Numbered from the stretch's first letter, positions 47,791 to 57,622 are shown. The stretch is DNA of 64,000 nt from Halarcobacter mediterraneus (GCF_004116625.1 NZ_NXIE01000003.1:1-64000), one strand, 5' to 3'. The notes: generated by a model from the letters alone, not told the origin. Numbers and translations are program-made.

Positions 47791-47792
47791 TT

Positions 47793-48962
47793 ATGAATCT
47801 TCATGAATATCAAGCAAAAAATTTATATAGAAAATATGATATTCCTACAACTAAAGGTAAGCTACTTACTCACCCTTCTCAATTAGATGATATTCTAAGA
47901 AAAATTGGTACTAACAAATGGGTTATAAAGGCTCAAGTACATGCAGGAGGAAGGGGAAAAGCTGGAGGAGTTGTTTTAGTAGACTCAAAAGCTCAAGCAA
48001 ATGAAGAAGTAAGAAGACTTTTAGGAAGTAGATTAGTAACAAAACAAACTACAAAAGAAGGTCAACCTATAAACTCTATTTATATTGAAGAACCTTGTGA
48101 TGTTGTTCAACAAATTTATTTAGCATTTATTGTAGATAGAACTACTCAAAGAGTTATGATTATCACATCAAGTGAAGGTGGTGTAGAAATTGAGGAAGTT
48201 GCAGATAAAACTCCTGAAAAAATTTTAAGAAACCCTATTAACCCTGTTGTAGGTATTATGCCTGCACAGTGTAGGCAAATTTGTGATGATTTAGGTTTAG
48301 ATAAAACTTTAAGTGCTCAAATGATTGATATTCTACAAAAAATGTATAAAATGTTCATAAAAAATGATTTATCTTTAGTAGAGGTAAATCCCCTTGTTGT
48401 AACAAAGCAAGGTTATTTAATGTGTCTTGATGGAAAAATCCAAGTAGATAATTCAGCTCTTTATAGACAAGCCAAAATAAATGAAATAAGAGATGAATCA
48501 CAAGAAGATGCAAGGGAATTGAAAGCAGAAAAATTAGACTTAAATTATGTAAGTTTAGATGGAAATATAGGTTGTATGGTAAATGGGGCAGGTCTTGCCA
48601 TGGCTACCATGGATTTAATTAAAACGCATGGAGCAAATCCTGCAAACTTCTTAGATGTTGGTGGAAGTGTAAATGAAAAAAGAGTTATTGAAGCTTTTGA
48701 AATAATCCTTTCAGATGAAAAAGTAAATGGAATTTTAGTAAATATTTTTGGTGGTATTGTAAGATGTGATATTATTGCTTCAGGTATTATTTCAGCCGTT
48801 GAGAAAATGAATATTAATATACCAATTGTAGTGCGACTTGAAGGAACAAATGCTAAAGAAGGTTTAGAATTAATTAAAAATTCAAATGTAACAGTTTATG
48901 AAGAAGCAAACCTAGACAAAGCAGCAGAAAAAATTATTGAATTAACACAAGGGAAAAAGTAA
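47793..48962 (+). CDS. sucC: Succinyl-CoA synthetase beta subunit
   Basis: An ADP-forming succinate-CoA ligase beta chain of 389 residues from the ATG at 47793, which begins [11 protein letters not shown] as in other SucC proteins and follows AAGGA at 47782-47786. The ATP-grasp domain ([12 protein letters not shown]) and the C-terminal CoA-ligase domain ([11 protein letters not shown]) are complete. An in-frame ATG at 47760 would add 11 residues, but that stretch has no homology look and lies in a hairpin. It makes ATP and succinate from succinyl-CoA, linking the TCA cycle with the frd genes. The sucD start touches its stop. Confidence 0.94.
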   Translation: MNLHEYQAKNLYRKYDIPTTKGKLLTHPSQLDDILRKIGTNKWVIKAQVHAGGRGKAGGVVLVDSKAQANEEVRRLLGSRLVTKQTTKEGQPINSIYIEEPCDVVQQIYLAFIVDRTTQRVMIITSSEGGVEIEEVADKTPEKILRNPINPVVGIMPAQCRQICDDLGLDKTLSAQMIDILQKMYKMFIKNDLSLVEVNPLVVTKQGYLMCLDGKIQVDNSALYRQAKINEIRDESQEDARELKAEKLDLNYVSLDGNIGCMVNGAGLAMATMDLIKTHGANPANFLDVGGSVNEKRVIEAFEIILSDEKVNGILVNIFGGIVRCDIIASGIISAVEKMNINIPIVVRLEGTNAKEGLELIKNSNVTVYEEANLDKAAEKIIELTQGKK

Positions 48963-49831
48963 TGGCAATTTTAATTGATAAAAATACAAAAGTGCTAGTT
49001 CAAGGTTTAACAGGAGCACAAGCAAGCTTCCATACACAAAGAGCTATAGAATATGGAACAACTGTTGTAAGTGGTGTAGTTCCAGGTAAGCGAGGTCAAA
49101 AACACTTAGACTTACCAATTTATAATACAGTAGAATGTGCTAAAAGATTAACTGGAGCAAATGCTTCAATCATTTATGTTCCAGCTCCATTTTGTAAAGA
49201 TGCAATTATTGAAGCTAGTGAAAATGGTATTGAAACAATTGTATGTATCACAGAAGGTATTCCAACAATTGATATGTTAGATGTTAAAGCAGCTATTGAT
49301 TTAAATGGTTCTACGCTTATTGGACCAAACTGCCCAGGAATAATAACACCAGGTCAATGTAAAATGGGAATTATGCCAGAATCTATTCATATGTCAGGAA
49401 GTGTTGGTATTATCTCAAGATCAGGAACACTAACTTATGAAGCAGTAAATCAATCAACTTTAGCTGGTTTTGGACAAAGTACTTGTGTAGGAATAGGTGG
49501 AGATGCTGTTCCAGGAAGTGACTTTATTGATATCTTACAAAGATTTGAGAATGATCCAGATACAAAAGCTATTGTAATGATTGGTGAAATTGGTGGGGCA
49601 AAAGAAGAAGCTGCTGCTGAATTTATTAAATCAAATATTACAAAACCTGTGGTTTCTTATATTGCAGGAGTAACTGCACCAAAAGGTAAAAGAATGGGAC
49701 ATGCAGGAGCAATTATTGATGGAAGCAAAGGAACTGCTGATGAAAAATATGCAGCACTTCAAAGAGCTGGTGTGACTACAGTTAAAACTATAACTGCTAT
49801 AGGTGAAGCCCTAAAGGCTGTTCACCCATAA
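48962..49831 (+). CDS. sucD: Succinyl-CoA synthetase alpha subunit
   Basis: A 289-residue alpha chain with the N-terminal CoA-binding Rossmann domain ([13 protein letters not shown]), the [13 protein letters not shown] loop, and the phosphohistidine site in MGHAGAII near residue 245. It forms the active enzyme with SucC. The gene overlaps sucC by one base and converges with the DsrE-like gene, with only three bases between the stops. Confidence 0.95.
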   Translation: MAILIDKNTKVLVQGLTGAQASFHTQRAIEYGTTVVSGVVPGKRGQKHLDLPIYNTVECAKRLTGANASIIYVPAPFCKDAIIEASENGIETIVCITEGIPTIDMLDVKAAIDLNGSTLIGPNCPGIITPGQCKMGIMPESIHMSGSVGIISRSGTLTYEAVNQSTLAGFGQSTCVGIGGDAVPGSDFIDILQRFENDPDTKAIVMIGEIGGAKEEAAAEFIKSNITKPVVSYIAGVTAPKGKRMGHAGAIIDGSKGTADEKYAALQRAGVTTVKTITAIGEALKAVHP

Positions 49832-49834
49832 GTA

Positions 49835-50263
49835 TTAATAACTTAAAGTTGTAAAATCACTATTTAAAAGTTGTTCTGCAACTTTTGCTGGTTTTGCAAC
49901 ATTAATTCCTTCTAATAATACTGATTTGTCTTTATTTGCATTTGGTAAATATAAAGGACAAACCTCTACTTTTGCTCCATTTTTCATAATAGCTTGTAAC
50001 ATCATTTTAGGACTTTTACCTTTAGGTTTTAGTTTTTCACTTTTCATTCCTTTTACAGCTAAATCCCCTGCTTTTGAACAAAGTGTCATATTTACTTGTT
50101 TACCTTGCTTTAAAGTCATTAAAGACAATACCATTGCCATTTGCTGAGTTTGTGCATCTGCTGCTGTTAAAACTACATTTAATCCCTTTTTAGCTTCTGC
50201 TGCAAATGAGCTTGAAGCCAATAAAGAAAAACATAAAGCTGATAGAAATACTACTTTTTTCAT
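49835..50263 (-). CDS. Periplasmic DsrE-like protein
   Basis: A 142-residue protein with a clear signal peptide (cut near residue 21, SSFAAEA). The mature part looks like a DsrE/DsrF-like fold: LNVVLTAADAQTQQMAMVLS, a conserved Cys in NMTLCSKAG and another in KVEVCPLYL. Relatives in sulfur-oxidising bacteria carry or relay persulfide sulfur, and some sit in the periplasm. It is a single gene with its own promoter region. The fold is likely; a role in sulfur handling is inference. Confidence 0.6.
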   Translation of the reverse strand: MKKVVFLSALCFSLLASSSFAAEAKKGLNVVLTAADAQTQQMAMVLSLMTLKQGKQVNMTLCSKAGDLAVKGMKSEKLKPKGKSPKMMLQAIMKNGAKVEVCPLYLPNANKDKSVLLEGINVAKPAKVAEQLLNSDFTTLSY

Positions 50264-50411
50264 CTTTTCTCCTAATAATAGTCATTCTCATAAATGAGTG
50301 CTTACAGTATATTTATTTTAATCTTATATTATAATAAATATTTATAAATATATTATTAGTTTTACTTATATTATAATTTTCTAATTGATATATAACCTAA
50401 TAAAAATAGAT

Positions 50412-50432
50412 TTTTTTGTATAATACAAAAAA
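50412..50432. promoter_or_regulatory. Palindrome over the -10 of the dioxygenase gene
   Basis: A perfect inverted repeat with 10-base arms is centred on TATAAT (50419-50424), the probable -10 box, 27 bases before the ATG at 50451. It could be an operator, although runs of A and T make chance symmetry more likely. Confidence 0.4.
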
Positions 50433-50450
50433 TTTACATGAAAGTAAAAA

Positions 50451-51185
50451 ATGAAATTAACGCAAGAACAACTACAACAATTCCAAAAGGATGGTTTTTT
50501 AATTCTTAAAAATTTTGCTAATCCTAAACTATGTGATGAAATATTAGAAAAAGCAAAAAAACATCTAATAAAAAAACAAGCTCCAATAGAAACAGAACAA
50601 GAATATATGAGTCTAAATGAAGATAAAATTACAGTTAGAAGATTAAGACAAGTATATGATAGAGAAGAAATTTTCCAAGAGTGGATGACAGATAAGGAAA
50701 TAAGACCAATTTTAAAACAAATCTTAAATGATACTCCTGTTTTAACTTTAGCACATCACAACTCAATAATGACTAAACTTCCCCATGAAAGTACAAGAAC
50801 TTATTGGCATCAAGATAGAAGATATTGGCATTTTGAAAATGATGATTTAGTATCAGTTTGGTTAGCTTTAGGAGATGAATATTTAGAAAATGGTCTTTTA
50901 GAATTTATTCCTGAAACACATAAAATAAACTTTACAAAAGCCTGTTTTGATGATGCTGATAATTTTTTAGATGAAAATGAAGAAAATAAAAAAATCATAG
51001 AAAAAAGAACTCACCAAAATCTAGAAAAAGGTGACATTGTATTATTTCACTGTAAAACACTTCACCATGCAAGTAAAAATACTACAGATGAAGCAAAAAT
51101 ATCTTTTGTATATACTGTACGTGCAAAAAGTAATAAACCACTTAAAAATACAAGAAGTGATTTTAAGGAAATAGTTCTTGACTAA
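50451..51185 (+). CDS. Phytanoyl-CoA dioxygenase (PhyH) family protein
   Basis: A 244-residue Fe(II)/2-oxoglutarate oxygenase with the facial triad visible as His120 and Asp122 in YWHQDRRYWH and a distal His at 205 or 206 (TLHHASKN). Arg224 lies at the usual place for binding the 2-oxoglutarate carboxylate. It would hydroxylate a small molecule; the substrate is unknown. The gene overlaps the start of tex by 8 bases, so the two are co-translated, an odd pairing of a small-molecule oxygenase with an RNA-binding factor. Confidence 0.78.
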   Translation: MKLTQEQLQQFQKDGFLILKNFANPKLCDEILEKAKKHLIKKQAPIETEQEYMSLNEDKITVRRLRQVYDREEIFQEWMTDKEIRPILKQILNDTPVLTLAHHNSIMTKLPHESTRTYWHQDRRYWHFENDDLVSVWLALGDEYLENGLLEFIPETHKINFTKACFDDADNFLDENEENKKIIEKRTHQNLEKGDIVLFHCKTLHHASKNTTDEAKISFVYTVRAKSNKPLKNTRSDFKEIVLD

Positions 51186-53301
51186 AGATTTGTTAGAGTT
51201 ACTTAAAGAGAAAACACAACTACCAACTTCTGTTATAAAAAATATAATCAACCTTCTAAATGAAGGCTGTACTATTCCATTTATTGCTAGATATAGAAAA
51301 GACTTAACAAACAATGCAAGTGATGAAGCATTAAGAGCTTTTGAGGAAGTTTATTCTTACTCTCAAAAATTACTTTCACGTAAAGAAGAGATAATCTCTA
51401 TTTTAAAAGAGAAAAACTTTTTAAATGACAAAGTCTTATCACAATTAAGTGAAGTAACAACTTTACAAGCAGTAGAAGATATCTACACTCCTTTTAAAGA
51501 TAAAAAATCTTCAAGAACAAGTAAGGCTATAGAGAATGGTTTAGAGCCTTTAGCAAATATTATTCAAAGTTTAAAATACACTAAAGAAGAAGTTTCACAA
51601 AAAGCAAAACAATTTTTAAATAAAGAAGTTACATCTACTGAAGATGCTATAACTGGTGCAAAAGATATTATAGCTCAAAGATATGCCGATGATTTTAAAT
51701 CAAAAGAGATAATAAGAAAGCTAATCTCAAACTGGGGAACTATAGAGATAAAAGAAGGGAAAGAGTTTCAAAAAGATGGTCTTTACTCAAACTTTCTGGA
51801 AAAAGAAGAAAAAATAAAATATATTAAATCCCATAGAGCATTAGCAATTTTAAGAGCAGTAAATGAAAAACAATTAACTATTAAAATAAATATTGATGAA
51901 AAGCATATTTTAGAAAATATTAAAAAATACAAAATCCCTTCTTGGGCAAACTCTTCAAAAGAGATTGTATTTGATGCCTATAAAGATGGACTAAAAAGAC
52001 TTTTGCTTCCTAGTTTAAAAAGAGAAGCTCTTACAACTTTAAAAGAAAAAGCAAGTAGCGAAGCTATTGAACTTTTTGGTAAAAACTTAAAAGAGTTACT
52101 CCAAACAGCACCATTAGTAAATCAAGTTATTTTAGGGCTTGACCCAGGATATAAAACTGGTTGTAAATTAGCAGTTATAGATGAAGATGGTTTATATCTT
52201 GATTCTACTGTAATTTATCCTACAAAACCTAAAGAAGATTTTACAAACTCTTCTAAAATAGTTTGCTCTTTAATTGAAAAATATAATATCACAGCAATAG
52301 CAATTGGAAATGGAACTGCTTCAAGGGAAAGTGCTGATTTTATAGCAAGATTAATCAAAGAAAAAAACCTTGATGTAGACTATAATATAAATTATGCAAT
52401 TGTTAGTGAAATAGGTGCAAGTGTTTATTCTGCTTCTAAAATTGCACAAAAAGAGTATCCTAATCTTGATGTAACTATTAGAGGAGCTATTTCAATTGCG
52501 GCTAGACTTCGTGACCCAATGGCAGCTTTAGTAAAAATAGATCCAAAATCACTAGGTATTGGTCAATATCAACACGATGTAAATCAAAAAGAGTTAGCAC
52601 TAAAATTAGAAAATACAACAATTGACTTAGTAAATAAAGTAGGTGTTGATATAAACTCTGCTTCATATAAACTACTATCTTTTGTTTCTGGTATTACTGA
52701 AAAACTAGCACAAAATATTGTAGAACACAGAGAAAAGATAGGAAAGTTTACTTCAAAAGAAGAACTTCTAAAAGTAAAAGGGATTGGAGCAAAAGCTTAT
52801 GAACAAGCAGTTGGTTTCTTACGAATCAAAGATGGTAAATCAATTTTAGATAACACTGCTATTCACCCAGAAGATTATGAAGTAACAAAAAACTTGCAAA
52901 AAAATTATAAAATAGAAGATATTAAAGAGTCACAAATACAAAGTATATCCAAGGAGCTAGGTTCTTCTTTACTTAAACTAAAAGATATAATTGAAGAACT
53001 AAAAAAGCCTGGTTTTGATATCAGAGAAAACTTCAATCAAGTAAAATTTGCTAGCGATGTAACTTCAATAGAGGATTTAAAAGAAGGTTTTATTTTATCT
53101 GGAATAGTTAGAAACATAACTGACTTTGGAGCTTTTATTGATGTGGGATTAAAAAATGACGCCCTACTTCATATCTCACAAATATCAAATAAAAGAATCT
53201 CTCACCCAAGTGAGGTTTTAAGTATCAATCAAAATTTAGAAAAAGTAAAAGTTTTAAGTGTTGATGTAGAGAAGCAAAGAGTAAGTTTGAGTTTAAAATA
53301 A
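51178..53301 (+). CDS. tex: Tex family S1 RNA-binding protein
   Basis: A 707-residue Tex protein with an N-terminal helical region, a YqgF/RuvC-like domain (LGLDPGYKTG near residue 322), helix-hairpin-helix repeats (KVKGIGAKAYEQAVG near 536), and a C-terminal S1 domain (GIVRNITDFGAFIDVG near 643). It associates with transcription and nucleic acids. The frame starts at TTG (51178), overlapping the upstream stop, and the protein begins at the place expected for the family. Full length. Confidence 0.92.
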   Translation: MTKDLLELLKEKTQLPTSVIKNIINLLNEGCTIPFIARYRKDLTNNASDEALRAFEEVYSYSQKLLSRKEEIISILKEKNFLNDKVLSQLSEVTTLQAVEDIYTPFKDKKSSRTSKAIENGLEPLANIIQSLKYTKEEVSQKAKQFLNKEVTSTEDAITGAKDIIAQRYADDFKSKEIIRKLISNWGTIEIKEGKEFQKDGLYSNFLEKEEKIKYIKSHRALAILRAVNEKQLTIKINIDEKHILENIKKYKIPSWANSSKEIVFDAYKDGLKRLLLPSLKREALTTLKEKASSEAIELFGKNLKELLQTAPLVNQVILGLDPGYKTGCKLAVIDEDGLYLDSTVIYPTKPKEDFTNSSKIVCSLIEKYNITAIAIGNGTASRESADFIARLIKEKNLDVDYNINYAIVSEIGASVYSASKIAQKEYPNLDVTIRGAISIAARLRDPMAALVKIDPKSLGIGQYQHDVNQKELALKLENTTIDLVNKVGVDINSASYKLLSFVSGITEKLAQNIVEHREKIGKFTSKEELLKVKGIGAKAYEQAVGFLRIKDGKSILDNTAIHPEDYEVTKNLQKNYKIEDIKESQIQSISKELGSSLLKLKDIIEELKKPGFDIRENFNQVKFASDVTSIEDLKEGFILSGIVRNITDFGAFIDVGLKNDALLHISQISNKRISHPSEVLSINQNLEKVKVLSVDVEKQRVSLSLK

Positions 53302-53327
53302 ACAAAAAATAAAATTATTTTTTGTTT
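53300..53327. terminator. Bidirectional A/T-rich terminator
   Basis: A 13-base inverted repeat (53300-53312 with 53315-53327) between tex and the convergent gene at 53347; T-rich on both outgoing strands. Confidence 0.6.
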
Positions 53328-53346
53328 ATTTATACCTACAAATTGT

Positions 53347-54420
53347 TTAAACAACCACATCAATAGAATTTACTACTCCCAAACCTGAGCCATCTTCTTT
53401 TATAAAAATACCATTACTTTTTTGAATAGCATCCGTACTTTCTATACTTTGTTTATATGCATATCCACTTTGTACATCGCCTAAATAAATAGCTCCAACA
53501 TTTGCATCTAATAATGAAATTAAAGAATTATTACCAGAACTATCAATACTCCAAATTTTTAATTTATCAAAGATTGAATCATTTTCATCAATAAAACTAT
53601 TATTATCTTCATCATACATAGCAAGTTCTTTAAAGCCATAATTTGTTTGAGGTCCAAAAAGCTCTTTACCATTGTCAATTTTTCCATTCTCATTTTTATC
53701 AAGAGCTAAGAAACCTGCTCCATGCTTCAAATAAGGAATCATTTCAGTCTCTCCATCACTATCTAAATCAAAGGCAAACCTGAAAGGACTGATATTATCA
53801 AAAGGGTTTATATCTTCATCAAAATTAACAACTAAAGGATCAACAAAACGTTCATCTCCAATTATCATACGACTACTTTTTGATTCATATAATTCTTGTG
53901 AAAAGGATAAGTCTATACTCATTTCATAACTTTTATTAGGAGTTTGAAATTTAATTGAAGCAGAAAACTCTACACTTTGTTTGTGATAGTATGATTCTTT
54001 TGTATCAAAAGTCATTGCTTTTAGTTCTCGTGTAGGAAGCTGTTCAGCTTTTTCATAAGGGTTTGAAGGAAGAGTTGACTTAAACATATCTTCTTTTAGA
54101 CTAACAGGGGATTTTTTATTTGGATATAAAGAAATCTCATCTTCATTATAAAGTCGTTCAAGTAGTTTCTCAATAATAGCTTTTTTTATCCTGTCTTCTA
54201 AGCTTAGATTATCTTCATAATTATAAACTACCCTTTCATACTGAATACTTGAAGTATATGAATATTGAAAATCTAAAGAAAATGCCTCATTTCTGTTAGT
54301 TTGGGATTCCTCATTTTGATTTTCATATCCATAATGTAACTGTACATTTGTACTTGACTTATGTTCAAAAGTGAATTTTGACTCTGAATAAAGACCTACT
54401 TGTGAATTTTCTACAATCAT
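53347..54420 (-). CDS. Acidic protein with EF-hand-like calcium loops
   Basis: A 357-residue protein without a signal peptide. The first 200 residues are polar with no recognised domain. The C-terminal part has calcium-loop-like repeats: DLDSDGETE, DKNENGKID followed by GKELFG, and DEDNNSFIDENDSIFDKLKIW. This C-terminal pattern is shared with a group of large hypothetical or hemolysin-type proteins in Gram-negatives. It may bind calcium and be secreted by a non-Sec route. It stands alone on the minus strand. Function unknown. Confidence 0.55.
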   Translation of the reverse strand: MIVENSQVGLYSESKFTFEHKSSTNVQLHYGYENQNEESQTNRNEAFSLDFQYSYTSSIQYERVVYNYEDNLSLEDRIKKAIIEKLLERLYNEDEISLYPNKKSPVSLKEDMFKSTLPSNPYEKAEQLPTRELKAMTFDTKESYYHKQSVEFSASIKFQTPNKSYEMSIDLSFSQELYESKSSRMIIGDERFVDPLVVNFDEDINPFDNISPFRFAFDLDSDGETEMIPYLKHGAGFLALDKNENGKIDNGKELFGPQTNYGFKELAMYDEDNNSFIDENDSIFDKLKIWSIDSSGNNSLISLLDANVGAIYLGDVQSGYAYKQSIESTDAIQKSNGIFIKEDGSGLGVVNSIDVVV

Positions 54421-54544
54421 AATTTATCCTTTTTAAACTAATAATAAGAATTGTATCATATAATTTAAAAATTATCAAAATTATTTATTTAAAAAGAAAT
54501 AATGAAAGTAAAATATTGAATATTATATAAAAATATAAAAATAT

Positions 54545-54571
54545 AAAAACTAGAAGAAACTTCTAGTTTTT
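54545..54571. terminator. Terminator after ridA
   Basis: A perfect 12-base stem (54545-54556 with 54560-54571), loop of three, with T runs. It overlaps the ridA stop codon and ends the minus-strand run. Confidence 0.8.
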
Positions 54572-54946
54572 ATAAGCTATTGCATCTACCTCAACTAAAA
54601 CATTTTTTGGTAAAGTTTTTACTGCAACAGTTGATCTAGCAGGTGCTGTTTCAGCTTTAAAGTATTCTGAATATACTTCATTAAATGTTGCAAAATTATC
54701 CATATCAGATAAATAACAAGTTGTTTTTAAAACATTTTCATATGAACTTCCTGCTTCTTCTAATACAGCTTTTAAATTTTCCATAACCTGTTTACTTTGT
54801 TCTACTATTCCACCTTCAACTAATTCCATTGTTTCAGGAACTAATGCAATTTGACCAGATGTAAATACTAAATTATCTAAAGATGTACCTTGATTGTATG
54901 GTCCAATTGCACTTGGGGCTTTATTTGTTGATACTATTTTTTTCAT
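54563..54946 (-). CDS. ridA: RidA family enamine/imine deaminase
   Basis: A 127-residue YjgF/RidA protein with IGPYNQG (15-21), Cys77 and Arg104 in PARSTVAV, the residues that mark active RidA. It hydrolyses reactive 2-aminoacrylate and similar imines made by PLP enzymes. The gene lies 36 bases downstream of the Nudix gene. Confidence 0.93.
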   Translation of the reverse strand: MKKIVSTNKAPSAIGPYNQGTSLDNLVFTSGQIALVPETMELVEGGIVEQSKQVMENLKAVLEEAGSSYENVLKTTCYLSDMDNFATFNEVYSEYFKAETAPARSTVAVKTLPKNVLVEVDAIAYKN

Positions 54947-54982
54947 TTATAATCCTTTGTAAAAATTGAGGAGATTATACTT

Positions 54983-55756
54983 TTATTTTTCTAAAGGAAA
55001 GAATAACTCTATATCTTTTTTGATATGAGATAAAGTGTTATTATCTAATTTTAAGCCTTTATATTTCAAAGCTGCATTAACAATAGCCTTAGAATAAGCA
55101 AGAACTTTTTCATCATTTAAATACTTATCAACAGCTACCCATTTAGCATCAATTATTTCATCAGTATCTAGGATATTGATTTTATGGCTTAATGGTTTTG
55201 CTAAACACAGAATATAAAGATTTGATTTATGAAATTGATGAGGATAAAAATGTCCTAAGGAAATTATTGATTCAAACTCTACGTCTATACCTGTTTCTTC
55301 GTAAACTTCTCGTACTACAGCTGTTGAAATTTGCTCAGCATTATCAATATGTCCTCCAGGAAGTTTATATCCAATTGTAGATATTTTTTCTTTTATTACA
55401 AGTAATTCATCTTTTTCATTTATAACTACAGCTCCTACACCTAAAGTATGATTTGCTGCGGTAGGAACAATTGCATTTTCCTTTAGTCTTTTTACCAATA
55501 AAACATAATCTTCATCGCAAGAATGAAAGAAAAAACCATATTTAACACATACTGGAATAAAATCTGATTTTTCTATAGGAACATATATCCAAATAAGGTT
55601 TCTTCTTTTTTCTATTTCTTTTATTAAAAGTTCAAGATTAAATTCAAAACTATCTTTTGCATTTGGTAGTTTATCTTTATTTATAGTAACTCCATTATAA
55701 GGGTCTAATATTAAAGTAAAACTTGCAATAGTTTCTACACCACAATTTTGTAAGAT
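54983..55756 (-). CDS. Nudix hydrolase with pre-Nudix domain, no normal start
   Basis: The Nudix box (GGHIDNAEQ, then REVYEETGI) is intact, so a nucleoside-diphosphate-linked compound is probably hydrolysed. The open frame has a standard-type start only at TTG 55498, but it stays open back to 55795, and the upstream residues (YNGVTINKDKLPNA, WIYVPIEKSDFIPV, YGFFFHSC) match the N-terminal domain of NUDT6-like Nudix proteins. The real protein is therefore about 257 residues. No in-frame ATG, GTG or TTG exists upstream. The best-placed codon is ATC at 55754-55756, seven bases after AAGG; ATT at 55760-55762 is the other choice. The N-terminal region overlaps nothing except the end of the ABC gene. 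Confidence 0.7.
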   Translation of the reverse strand: MLQNCGVETIASFTLILDPYNGVTINKDKLPNAKDSFEFNLELLIKEIEKRRNLIWIYVPIEKSDFIPVCVKYGFFFHSCDEDYVLLVKRLKENAIVPTAANHTLGVGAVVINEKDELLVIKEKISTIGYKLPGGHIDNAEQISTAVVREVYEETGIDVEFESIISLGHFYPHQFHKSNLYILCLAKPLSHKINILDTDEIIDAKWVAVDKYLNDEKVLAYSKAIVNAALKYKGLKLDNNTLSHIKKDIELFFPLEK

Positions 55757-55779
55757 TTTAATTCCTTTATATAAATATT

Positions 55780-56517
55780 TTAATGACTCAAAATTTCATT
55801 TAAAAAGATTTTTGCTCTTTGACTTTTTGGATTTTGAAAAAACTTTTCAGGAGTATTTTCCTCTACTATTTCGCCTTTATCCATAAAAACTACTCTATTT
55901 GATACTTCTTTTGCAAAACCCATTTCATGAGTTACACAAACAATTGTATAATTTTCTTTTGCCAATTGCTTCATAACAGAAAGAACATCACCAATAGTTT
56001 CAGGATCCAAAGCAGAAGTAGGTTCGTCAAAAAGTATAACCTTAGGTTTCATGGCCAAAGTTCTTGCAATAGCTACTCTTTGTTTTTGTCCTCCACTTAA
56101 ATCTGAAGGATAAGATAATATTTTTTCTTCTAATTTTACTTTTCTTAACAATTCTTTTGCAAATTCTTTAGAAATTTCTTTTTTCTCTTTCTTTACAAGC
56201 ATAGGAGCTAAAGTAATATTTTCCAAAATTGTTAAATGAGGAAATAAATTAAAATGTTGAAATACCATTCCAACTTCTTTTCTTATTTTTTGTAAACTAT
56301 TTTTATTTTTATAAATATCAATATTGTCTATAATAATTTGACCCGAGTCTATTTCTTCAAGTCCATTTAGACATCTAATCAAAGTTGATTTTCCAGAACC
56401 TGAAGGTCCACAAACAACAACAATTTCTCCTCTTTTCACAGAAAAATTTATATTTTTCAAGACATGAAAATCATCAAAGTACTTATTAACTTCTTTTATA
56501 GTTATAAAATTACTGAT
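55780..56517 (-). CDS. Amino acid-type ABC transporter ATPase, no normal start
   Basis: A GlnQ/HisP-like ATPase with Walker [11 protein letters not shown]-loop region [12 protein letters not shown], signature LSGGQKQR, Walker [10 protein letters not shown] and H-loop VTHEMGFA. The first standard-type start is TTG 56460, which would remove the opening beta-strands. The frame continues upstream with [20 protein letters not shown], the expected N-terminus, back to a stop at 56536. No in-frame ATG, GTG or TTG is there; ATC at 56515-56517 lies seven bases after AAGG (ATT at 56521-56523 is the alternative), giving about 245 residues, the family norm. No permease or binding protein gene is adjacent, so it is an orphan ATPase behind a BASS transporter gene. 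Confidence 0.8.
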   Translation of the reverse strand: MSNFITIKEVNKYFDDFHVLKNINFSVKRGEIVVVCGPSGSGKSTLIRCLNGLEEIDSGQIIIDNIDIYKNKNSLQKIRKEVGMVFQHFNLFPHLTILENITLAPMLVKKEKKEISKEFAKELLRKVKLEEKILSYPSDLSGGQKQRVAIARTLAMKPKVILFDEPTSALDPETIGDVLSVMKQLAKENYTIVCVTHEMGFAKEVSNRVVFMDKGEIVEENTPEKFFQNPKSQRAKIFLNEILSH

Positions 56518-56542
56518 ACTAATACCTTTTTTTACTTATTAT

Positions 56543-57448
56543 TTAATCTTTTTTAGACCAATATCCAGCAAGTATTGAACCTGATATATTATGCCAAATA
56601 CTAAAAATAGCTCCAGGTAAAGCACTTAAAGGAGTAAAGTATTTCATTGCTAAAGCAACAGCTAAACCTGAATTTTGCATTCCAACTTCTATAGCAACAG
56701 TTTTACACTCTTTTTTACTATAACCTAATAGTTTTGATATATAAAAACCACCAAATAAACCTAATAAATTATGTAAAATAATTCCTAAAAATAGTGTTAC
56801 AGCTACAGTTCCTATTTTACTTTGATTTAGTCCAACAACTATTCCAACAATAAAAACAATTGAAAGAATAGAAAGAAAAGCAAAAAGATCTTCTCTTTTT
56901 TCAATATGCTTATTGAAAAAATGGTTTATTATAACTCCAATAACAACTGGAATAAAAACAATCTTTAAAATACTTAAAAGCATACTAAAAGCAGGAACTG
57001 GAACAGTCTGTCCCACATATAATAAAGTTAAATAAGGAGTTACAATAATTGATAAAAGAGTAGAAACAACAGTCATTGTAATAGATAAAGCAACATCAGC
57101 TTTTGCTAAGTATGCAATTACATTAGATGCTGTACCACCAGAAACAGCCCCAACTAATATCATTCCAATTAATAACTCAGTGGAAAAATCAAAAATAGTA
57201 GAAATACCAAAAGCAATGAAAGGCATTAATAAAAACTGTAAAAGAACTGTTACTGCAATAATCTTTGGACGCTTTAAAACTCTTTTAAAATCTTCTATTT
57301 TAAGAGTAACCCCCATACAAAACATAATCAAAATTAATAATGGAATTATCCAAGACTTAAAGCCACTCATTAAATCTGGTTGAAAATATGCAAAAACTGA
57401 AACAGCTATCGCCCATAAAGGGAATAATGTGGAAAAAGTTTTTATCAT
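56543..57448 (-). CDS. BASS-family (bile acid:sodium symporter) transporter
   Basis: A 301-residue membrane protein with nine or ten helices and the family's conserved stretches: MFCMGVTLKIEDF, VGAVSGGTASNVIAYLAK (sodium/substrate crossover region) and EVGMQNSGLAVALA. Bacterial members take up organic acids such as pantoate or 2-oxo acids with sodium. It heads the minus-strand run leading to ABC, Nudix and ridA. Confidence 0.88.
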   Translation of the reverse strand: MIKTFSTLFPLWAIAVSVFAYFQPDLMSGFKSWIIPLLILIMFCMGVTLKIEDFKRVLKRPKIIAVTVLLQFLLMPFIAFGISTIFDFSTELLIGMILVGAVSGGTASNVIAYLAKADVALSITMTVVSTLLSIIVTPYLTLLYVGQTVPVPAFSMLLSILKIVFIPVVIGVIINHFFNKHIEKREDLFAFLSILSIVFIVGIVVGLNQSKIGTVAVTLFLGIILHNLLGLFGGFYISKLLGYSKKECKTVAIEVGMQNSGLAVALAMKYFTPLSALPGAIFSIWHNISGSILAGYWSKKD

Positions 57449-57622
57449 TTGTATCCTTCTTTTACTTGTAATTTAGTAAGAATTTTATCACAAATATTTA
57501 TTATCTGTTCTTACTCATTTCTTGTAAGCTTAATTTTATATTCTATAGAAGTTAAAAAAAGTATCTTTTGTTATCTTTAAGGAAATAAGTATTGTAGATG
57601 AAGATATTAAATAAAATAAAAA

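Noticed and set aside
47760-47793. SucC start at ATG 47760
   Set aside because: SucC proteins begin MNLHEYQ, which is at 47793 behind a good ribosome site; the 11 extra codons lie in a hairpin. Kept only as a leaderless possibility in the findings.
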